Shown here: positions 17,539-21,920 of the stretch, piece by piece
Position numbering within the stretch: the stretch's first letter is position 1
How the letters are laid out: every line of letters begins with the position of its first letter
The notes under the pieces: generated by a model
The model's input: the letters and a program-made list of their open reading frames with translations, nothing else
The model's database searches: none
Told to the model about the DNA's origin: nothing
NCBI GenBank assembly: GCA_028293225.1
Contig: JAQGPE010000536.1
Span: 1 to 21,920, forward strand
Length of the DNA: 21,920 bases
Origin: Akkermansiaceae bacterium
GTDB lineage: Bacteria > Verrucomicrobiota > Verrucomicrobiia > Verrucomicrobiales > Akkermansiaceae
Direction of reading: 5' to 3'
Translations under genes and position numbers: made by a program

Positions 17539-18297
17539 CTATTTCAGCGACTTCTTCCACTTGGCCTCCAGCTCGCTGATCGACTTGCCGGTGGTCTTGA
17601 TCCAGAAGTCATCGGAGTAGCCGGTCGACATGGTGTGGGTCAGTTCCTTGATGATCTGCTTGTCGTGGCTCTTCATGACCCAGTTGAGGAAATTGGCGGA
17701 GACGCGGTAGCTGGCGTCGTATTTCGCCTTGGAGGGGTCGGAGATTTCCGCACCCTTCTTGCGGGGTTCGAACTGATACCAGCGCACCCAATCGGCCACG
17801 CCCTCGACCGACCAGCCGGGGGCCTTCGAGGCGCCGGTGCCGGATTGGACGATGTGAGTCATCTCATGGATGATGCAGCCGACCGCTTCGCCATCCTTCT
17901 GGCTGCGCATGAAGTCGGAACTCACAACGATGCCGCCGCCGGAAGCGTAGGCCGGCACGCCGGGATTACCCGGGATGATCACGCCGTTCTTCAGCGTCAG
18001 AGTCATCTTGGAGGGCGGCTTGTCGCCGGGCGAGAGGATCAGGTCAATGATCTTGGGATACCAGTCGACCACCTTCGGGATGGCGTTTTTCGCGAACCAC
18101 TCGCGGAGGTCCGGGGAGGCGGTGGAGTCGACGGTGATGGTGTATTTGCCGTCCTTGGTGGTGAAGGTGTCGAGGAGCTTGGCATCGGGGGCCGCGCTGG
18201 TTTCGGCGTTGGCGCGCGCGCCCAGCAGGAGGGCGAGAACGGGAAGCAGTCGCCAGCGGTTCTTGAGACTGAGGGCGGGAATCATGATCGGGATCAT
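17539..18297 (-). CDS. basic secretory peptidase-like protein (putative metalloprotease)
   Basis: Protein of 252 residues. The signal peptide (NRWRLLPVLALLLGARANA, cleavage near residue 31) sends it out of the cytoplasm. The mature domain resembles the plant and bacterial basic secretory protein (BSP) family. It has an extended strand region (KYTITVDSTASPDLREWF), GGGIVVSSDFM, then the zinc-type motif IIHEMTHIVQ (HEMTH at 144-148, catalytic Glu145) and downstream GWSVEGVADWVRWY, whose Glu165 could give the third metal ligand. Zinc proteolysis is therefore likely but is inferred from family. Alternative starts are ATG 18297 and ATG 18285; the second gives a tighter signal peptide. It lies downstream of the MarR gene on the same strand, but a 221-bp gap argues for its own promoter. 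Confidence 0.85.
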   Translation of the reverse strand: MIPIMIPALSLKNRWRLLPVLALLLGARANAETSAAPDAKLLDTFTTKDGKYTITVDSTASPDLREWFAKNAIPKVVDWYPKIIDLILSPGDKPPSKMTLTLKNGVIIPGNPGVPAYASGGGIVVSSDFMRSQKDGEAVGCIIHEMTHIVQSGTGASKAPGWSVEGVADWVRWYQFEPRKKGAEISDPSKAKYDASYRVSANFLNWVMKSHDKQIIKELTHTMSTGYSDDFWIKTTGKSISELEAKWKKSLK

Positions 18298-18518
18298 TTG
18301 GGTTGTTCGAACGTATGGCGAAGCCGACCGGGAAAAATATCAGTGGATTTTTATCAAAGCGGCATCGGATGGCCGCCTCTACACGTCGAACCGGAGGGTT
18401 CGGTTCAGTGGCATCCGAACTTTTGGTGATTTTCCCGGGTAGGAAGCCCATCTACTAGGTTCGAAGTACCATTCACCCGGCCCTGGACATCTCCGGATCG
18501 CAGCAGGGCCCAGCGCCC
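18298..18518. promoter_or_regulatory. 221-bp leader of the peptidase-like gene with inverted repeats
   Basis: No gene. A hairpin CGAACC-GGAG-GGTTCG lies at 18387-18402, with an alternative pairing of GAACCG (18388-18393) to CGGTTC (18401-18406). An outer inverted repeat CCGGGAAAA (18328-18336) and TTTTCCCGG (18430-18438) encloses it. On the minus strand, TTGATA near 18352-18357 could be a -35 element, but no well-spaced -10 is seen. The nested repeats suggest a folded leader RNA or a regulator site. Confidence 0.35.
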
Positions 18519-19028
18519 TCAGGAATGACCGGGGAGACGCTGGCCGTCATGATAGGCGGCCAGGAATTCGTCGGAGGCGATTTCATCGGCCAGCCGGTGC
18601 AGCGTCGCGACCGCGCCAGGGCCCAGGACAACCTCCACCTGCCGGTTGGCCGCAGCCCAGAAGACCAGGGCTTCCCGCAGGCGTTCTCTCCCCAAGAGGG
18701 TGAGGATGGCGTGCTTGGTCCGCTTGTCGTAGGCGTCAGGACGGACTTCCACGATTGCGTCCCGGACCAGCGGCCGGAGGGCGTGGGTCAGGGCGGAAAT
18801 CAGGATAGCGAGACGGCCCGCGAGAAACTGCAGGGTCGGGCCCTGGCCTTCGTCCTGCGCGGCGAACTGGTCGATCTCCACCAGCAGGGCCACCTGGGTC
18901 GCCTTCAGGTTCATGGGGGCCAGCGCCTCATCATAGAGCTGGCCGAGACGGCGGGAGGCGCGGCGCAGGGCCCTGTTGGTGCAGACCAGGTCGGTGAACG
19001 CTTGGGTCGCGGCGGTCTTTTTTCCCAT
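18519..19028 (-). CDS. MarR-family transcriptional regulator
   Basis: Protein of 169 residues with the usual MarR length and layout. N-terminal dimerisation helices (about 8-40, FTDLVCTNRALRRASRRLGQLYDEAL) are followed by a winged helix-turn-helix (about 42-115: LKATQVALLVEIDQF, LQFLAGRLAILISALTHALRPLV) with the wing sequence DAYDKRTKHAILTLLGRERL, matching the family's D-x-R...LT wing. A C-terminal helix bundle (118-165) completes the dimer interface. It is divergent from the SDR gene at 19143, with 114 bp between the starts. Two copies of TAGTTGAGCACTC lie in that gap, so autorepression and repression of the SDR gene, relieved by a small ligand, is the natural reading. The ligand is unknown. 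No Cys-based redox switch is apparent. Confidence 0.88.
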   Translation of the reverse strand: MGKKTAATQAFTDLVCTNRALRRASRRLGQLYDEALAPMNLKATQVALLVEIDQFAAQDEGQGPTLQFLAGRLAILISALTHALRPLVRDAIVEVRPDAYDKRTKHAILTLLGRERLREALVFWAAANRQVEVVLGPGAVATLHRLADEIASDEFLAAYHDGQRLPGHS

Positions 19029-19038
19029 GTCGAAAAAT

Positions 19039-19093
19039 TAGTTGAGCACTCCACCATTGACAAGGGTGGATTCGTTTCTATAGTTGAGCACTC
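19039..19093. promoter_or_regulatory. paired MarR-type operators
   Basis: TAGTTGAGCACTC occurs at 19039-19051 and 19081-19093, exactly 42 bp apart, close to four helical turns. The second copy extends to the near-palindrome TTGAG-CA-CTCAA; the first has one mismatch in the right arm. Copy two overlaps the plus-strand -10 and sits between the minus-strand -10 and -35; copy one lies in the MarR gene leader. Confidence 0.72.
19057..19084 (+). promoter_or_regulatory. sigma-70 promoter of the SDR gene
   Basis: TTGACA at 19057-19062 and TATAGT at 19079-19084 are 16 bp apart, predicting transcription from about 19091 and a leader of about 50 bases before ATG 19143. The second operator copy covers the -10 and start site. 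Confidence 0.65.
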
Positions 19094-19104
19094 AAGTGAT
19101 TCAA
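19077..19104 (-). promoter_or_regulatory. candidate promoter of the MarR gene
   Basis: On the minus strand, TTGAAT (19104-19099) and TATAGA (19082-19077) are 16 bp apart, giving a start near 19070 and a leader of about 40 bases. It overlaps the SDR promoter back to back, and operator copy two lies in its spacer. A second option, TTGTCA with TAATTT closer to the gene, would give an almost leaderless transcript. Confidence 0.5.
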
Positions 19105-19142
19105 CCAGTCACTTTTTCAACTGAGATCAACCGCCATCCATC

Positions 19143-19943
19143 ATGTCTGATTCCTCATCCAAGCAAGTCGCCGTTGTGACCGGAGCCTCATCGGGCATCG
19201 GCGCTGTCTATGCCGATCGCCTCGCCGCCCGCGGCTACGATCTGATCCTGGTGGCCCGCCGCGCCGACCGTCACGAGGCCCTGTCCGCCAGGCTCACGGA
19301 AGCCTACGGCGCCGGAGTCGAAACGATCACCGCCGACCTGACCCGCGACACCGATCTGGCCGCGGTTGAAAAGGTGCTGGCCAGCGATCCCCGCGTGAGC
19401 TTGCTGGTGAACAACGCCGGCGTGGCGACGCTGAAGCCCTTTGCTCAGACCACGGCGCAGGAAGCCGCCACCCAGGTGGCGCTGAACATCACCGCGCTGA
19501 CCCGCCTGACCCAGGCCGTGCTGCCCGCTTTTCTGGCGAAGAACTCCGGGGCGATCATCAACGTGGCTTCGGTCCTTTCCATTTACACCCTGCCGGTTAG
19601 CTCCGTCTACAGCGGCACGAAGGGCTATGTGCTCAACTTCAGCCGCGGCCTGCAGCAGGAGCTGGCGGAGACCGGCGTGAAGGTTCAGCTGGTACTGCCC
19701 GCCGCAACGGCCACCGAGATCTGGGACCTGGGCGGCGTGCCGCTTGCCAGCCTGGATCAGGCGACGGTGATGAACGCGGAAAACCTGGTCGATGCCGCGC
19801 TGGCGGGCTTTGACAAGGGCGATGAGCTGACCTGGCCATCGGTCGCGGACGAGGGCCTGGTGGAGAACTACGAAGTGGCCCGCGTCGCCCTGTTTGCGGC
19901 CTCGCAGAACGGCCGGCCAGCTCCCCGCTACACGGCGGGCTGA
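19143..19943 (+). CDS. SDR-family NAD(P)-dependent oxidoreductase
   Basis: Classical short-chain dehydrogenase/reductase of 266 residues. The cofactor-binding TGASSGIG is at 13-20, the stabilising NNAG at 90-93, and the catalytic residues are Asn115, Ser143 and the YSGTK motif (Tyr156, Lys160). An Arg pair at 39-40 after the second strand (LVARRADR) favours NADPH. It is a soluble cytoplasmic enzyme that should reduce a carbonyl or oxidise an alcohol. The substrate cannot be read from sequence, but control by a divergent MarR regulator suggests a toxic or xenobiotic carbonyl or quinone. ATG 19143 is chosen because the Rossmann fold begins a few residues later. A strong intrinsic terminator follows, so it is probably monocistronic. 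Confidence 0.93.
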   Translation: MSDSSSKQVAVVTGASSGIGAVYADRLAARGYDLILVARRADRHEALSARLTEAYGAGVETITADLTRDTDLAAVEKVLASDPRVSLLVNNAGVATLKPFAQTTAQEAATQVALNITALTRLTQAVLPAFLAKNSGAIINVASVLSIYTLPVSSVYSGTKGYVLNFSRGLQQELAETGVKVQLVLPAATATEIWDLGGVPLASLDQATVMNAENLVDAALAGFDKGDELTWPSVADEGLVENYEVARVALFAASQNGRPAPRYTAG

Positions 19944-19974
19944 AGAGAATTTCCGGGAATCATGGGTTTGTTTG

Positions 19975-20018
19975 GGCCGCAGCCGGGCATGGTATTCCCC
20001 GGCTGCGGCCTCTTCTTG
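19975..20018 (+). terminator. intrinsic terminator of the SDR gene
   Basis: GGCCGCAGCCGGG (19975-19987) and CCCGGCTGCGGCC (19998-20010) form a perfect 13-bp stem with a 10-base loop, followed by the T-rich TCTTCTTG. It lies 31 bases after the SDR stop codon. Confidence 0.82.
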
Positions 20019-20140
20019 TGAGGGGGTGGTGCCTGATTCTTCAGGGAACGCCGCTGACACATCCGGATGCTGCGCGGCGAAAGGTGGCGCCGACCGCCGC
20101 CGTAACCGCATGGATCGACCCACTCCAAAAACCAAAATCC

Positions 20141-21517
20141 ATGTCTGCACTCTCACGCCGCCAATTCATCACCCGCACCAGCCTCGGCGCCGGGGCTCTC
20201 ACGTTCGGCGTCCCCGCCATTGTCCGCGGCCGCAACCTGAACGGCCAGATCGCCATCGGCTGCATCGGCGTGGGCGGCAAGGGCAGCAGCGATACGGATG
20301 ACTCGGCCAAGTGCGGCGGCCAGATCGTGGCGCTTTGCGATGTCGACTCGCGCTTCCTGGCCAAGAAGGCGGAGAAATACCCGGAGGCGAAGAAGTTCGC
20401 CGACTACCGCAAGATGTTCGACGAAATCGGCTCATCCATCGATGCGGTGACCATCTCCGGGCCCGACCACATGCACGGCCTGGCGGCGATGACCGCGATG
20501 GGGCTGGGCAAGCACATCTACTGTCAAAAGCCGCTCACTCAGACCGTCTTCGAGGCCCGCGAGCTGCGCCGGATCGCCGCGGAGAAAAAGGTGGCCACGC
20601 AGATGGGCAACCAGGGCAGCGCGGCAGACGGACTGCGACGCGCGGTGGAGGTCATTCAGGCCGGAGTGATCGGCAACCCGAAGGAACTGCACGTCTGGAG
20701 CAACCGCCCGATCTGGCCGCAGGGCATCAATCGCCCAGCCGGCAGCAGCCCGGTGCCGGACTACCTGAACTGGGATCTGTGGCTGGGGGTGGCTGCGCAG
20801 CGGCCGTATGTGGAGGGTGTCTATCACGATTTCAAATGGCGCGGCTGGAGTGACTTCGGCACCGGCGCGCTGGGCGACATGGCCTGCCACACGGTGAACA
20901 TGCCCTTCCGCGCGCTGAAGCTGGGCTACCCGAATGTGGTCGAGTGCGAGATGGCTTCTCGCCTCTACGGGGAGAGCTATCCCCTCACCTCCCGCATCCG
21001 CTTTGAATTCCCGGAGCGCGAGGGCCTGCCGCCCCTGAAGTTCTGGTGGTACGACGGCAATCCCGGCGCGGACTTCAAGCCGCTGCGGCCGTACCCGAAC
21101 ATCGTCAAGGATGTGGTCACGATCACCGGTTCCATGCCGGAAAGCGGCTGCCTGGTGATCGGTGAGAAGGGTGCGGTCTTTTCCCCCGACGACTACGGTT
21201 CGCAGTTCCTGATCCAACTCCACGGCGAGAAGGGCTTCAGCAATGCCGGCGACCATGAAGCGGTCAAGGCGGTGCCGGTGACCATCCCGCGCTCGCCAGG
21301 GCACAACCAGGAGTGGTTCGACATGATGAAGAACGGCACCCCGGCGTATTCGAACTTCGAGATCTCCGCCTACCTGACGGAAATCATCCTGCTCGGCTGC
21401 ATCGCGCAGCGCGTGGGTGAGGGCGTGCGGATGGAGTGGGACGGACCAGGGATGAAATCGCCGAACTGTCCGGAAGCGGAGAAGTTCGTGAAGCGGGCGA
21501 ACCGGACCGGCTGGTGA
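20141..21517 (+). CDS. Tat-exported Gfo/Idh/MocA-family oxidoreductase
   Basis: Protein of 458 residues from ATG 20141. This start is set by the twin-arginine signal SRRQFITRTSLGAGALTFG (Arg6-Arg7), so the folded enzyme should be exported with its cofactor; upstream in-frame codons are not protein-like. The Rossmann domain has IGVGGKG (42-48) and an acidic strand end CDVDS (66-70). The usual EKP motif appears as QKP (129-131, in YCQKPLT), a variant common in planctomycete and verrucomicrobial members. The C-terminal domain carries WDLWLGVA, GTGALGDMACHTVNMPF and a conserved His pattern typical of this group. It likely oxidises or epimerises a sugar or sugar alcohol with NAD(P), but the substrate is unknown. 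It is preceded by the SDR terminator, hence separately transcribed. No regulator or sugar-binding gene is adjacent. Confidence 0.93.
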   Translation: MSALSRRQFITRTSLGAGALTFGVPAIVRGRNLNGQIAIGCIGVGGKGSSDTDDSAKCGGQIVALCDVDSRFLAKKAEKYPEAKKFADYRKMFDEIGSSIDAVTISGPDHMHGLAAMTAMGLGKHIYCQKPLTQTVFEARELRRIAAEKKVATQMGNQGSAADGLRRAVEVIQAGVIGNPKELHVWSNRPIWPQGINRPAGSSPVPDYLNWDLWLGVAAQRPYVEGVYHDFKWRGWSDFGTGALGDMACHTVNMPFRALKLGYPNVVECEMASRLYGESYPLTSRIRFEFPEREGLPPLKFWWYDGNPGADFKPLRPYPNIVKDVVTITGSMPESGCLVIGEKGAVFSPDDYGSQFLIQLHGEKGFSNAGDHEAVKAVPVTIPRSPGHNQEWFDMMKNGTPAYSNFEISAYLTEIILLGCIAQRVGEGVRMEWDGPGMKSPNCPEAEKFVKRANRTGW

Positions 21518-21526
21518 ATCTTTTCC

Positions 21527-21558
21527 CCGCAGGCTACGGTAAACGCCGTAGCCTGCGG
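21527..21558. terminator. hairpin between convergent genes, likely shared terminator
   Basis: CCGCAGGCTACGG (21527-21539) and CCGTAGCCTGCGG (21546-21558) form a perfect 13-bp stem with the six-base loop TAAACG. It sits in the 50-bp gap between the stops of two convergent genes. T-runs are weak on both sides, so termination may depend on other factors. Confidence 0.65.
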
Positions 21559-21567
21559 CGGACTCTC

Positions 21568-21920
21568 CTACTTCGTCGCAACCAGGCGGATGCCGAGTAG
21601 CACGAAAAGACTGCCGGCAACGCGATTGAGCAGCTTTTCGAAAAGCGGCGTGCGGCGCAGGCGGTCCCCAATCGCGGCGGAGAACCAGCTCAGCGTCACG
21701 CACCACAGCGTGCCGGTGGTGATGAAGGTCAGGCCGAGAGCCAGGAAGGCCACGAACTTCGAAGCGCAGTCCGGAGCGATGAACTGCGGCATGAAGGCGA
21801 GGAAGAACAGCGCCACTTTCGGATTGAGCAGATTGGTCAGCGCGCCCTGCCGGAAGATCGCGAAGGTGCCGGCCGGTTTGAGGTTCTGCGGCTCCGCGGC
21901 GCTGGCCATGCGGGTCAGCA
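21568..21920 (-). CDS. LysE/RhtB-family exporter (partial, 5' end outside the window)
   Basis: The visible C-terminal part of about 117 residues reads through the window edge in frame; the ATG at 21909 is internal, since LysE proteins are about 205 residues. Family hallmarks are FRQGALTNLLNPKVALFFLAFMPQF, matching the conserved second-half motif of LysE/RhtB transporters, followed by two or three transmembrane segments (FVAFLALGLTFITTGTLWCVTLSWF and VAGSLFVLLGIRLVATK). It is an inner-membrane exporter of amino acids or related compounds driven by the proton gradient. The N-terminal half and substrate-defining residues are not in view. The stop TAG at 21568-21570 is 10 bases from the shared hairpin. 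Confidence 0.88.
   Translation of the reverse strand, partial: LTRMASAAEPQNLKPAGTFAIFRQGALTNLLNPKVALFFLAFMPQFIAPDCASKFVAFLALGLTFITTGTLWCVTLSWFSAAIGDRLRRTPLFEKLLNRVAGSLFVLLGIRLVATK

Noticed and set aside
20018..20140. Open frame extending the Gfo/Idh/MocA gene upstream
   Set aside because: It would bury the twin-arginine signal inside the protein, and the added residues show no similarity to the family.

Overview
The window looks like a chromosomal segment from a GC-rich member of the Verrucomicrobiota, plausibly near Luteolibacter or Haloferula. This is inferred from gene style, not from a marker gene. The clues are an ECF sigma factor fused to a membrane-spanning C-terminal region, a very large secreted protein built from LamG, RCC1 and choice-of-anchor-D (ASPM/SPD-2/Hydin-like) modules and ending in a DPNGNGLTN...EYALGGDP module, a Tat-exported Gfo/Idh/MocA oxidoreductase of the QKP type, and mostly absent Shine-Dalgarno sites. 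No rRNA, tRNA, CRISPR array, transposase or integrase was seen.

Layout. 1-2983 (+): the tail of an unseen gene, a CLC anion channel/transporter with two CBS domains, then three tightly packed small genes (membrane protein, lipoprotein, small acidic protein), probably one transcription unit. 3024-3041 is a perfect AT-rich palindrome in front of the fused sigma factor gene (3084-4679). 4680-5065 is a structured non-coding stretch leading into three genes for exported or membrane-anchored proteins (5066-7246). The second of these is frameshifted, and the third is its paralogue and overlaps it by 4 bp. 7254-11523 (-) is one giant secreted RCC1/Hydin/LamG gene split into two ORFs by a 13-bp tandem duplication. 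11676-15239 (-) is a hybrid histidine kinase (7 TM segments, CHASE, PAS, HisKA, HATPase, two receivers), preceded by a small orphan gene. 15828-16308 is a second structured non-coding stretch that shares a 51-bp block and G-tracts with 4875-4986 and precedes another exported protein. 17539-19028 (-) carries a basic secretory peptidase-like protein and a MarR regulator. The MarR gene is divergent from an SDR oxidoreductase, with two copies of a 13-bp operator-like repeat in the shared promoter. 20141-21517 is the Tat-exported Gfo/Idh/MocA enzyme, and a truncated LysE-family exporter closes the window.

How it fits together. The clearest regulatory circuit is the MarR/SDR pair: overlapping divergent promoters, with one operator copy lying on the promoter elements of both genes. 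The most intriguing lead is the pair of similar leader regions in front of two unrelated exported-protein genes (5066 and 16309), which suggests a shared cis element or dispersed repeat. The sigma factor with a membrane-anchored C-terminal helical domain could be a one-protein envelope-sensing regulator, and the palindrome before it is a candidate operator. Two genes carry frame-disrupting changes (a G run and a 13-bp tandem duplication), either true lesions, switchable loci or sequence errors.
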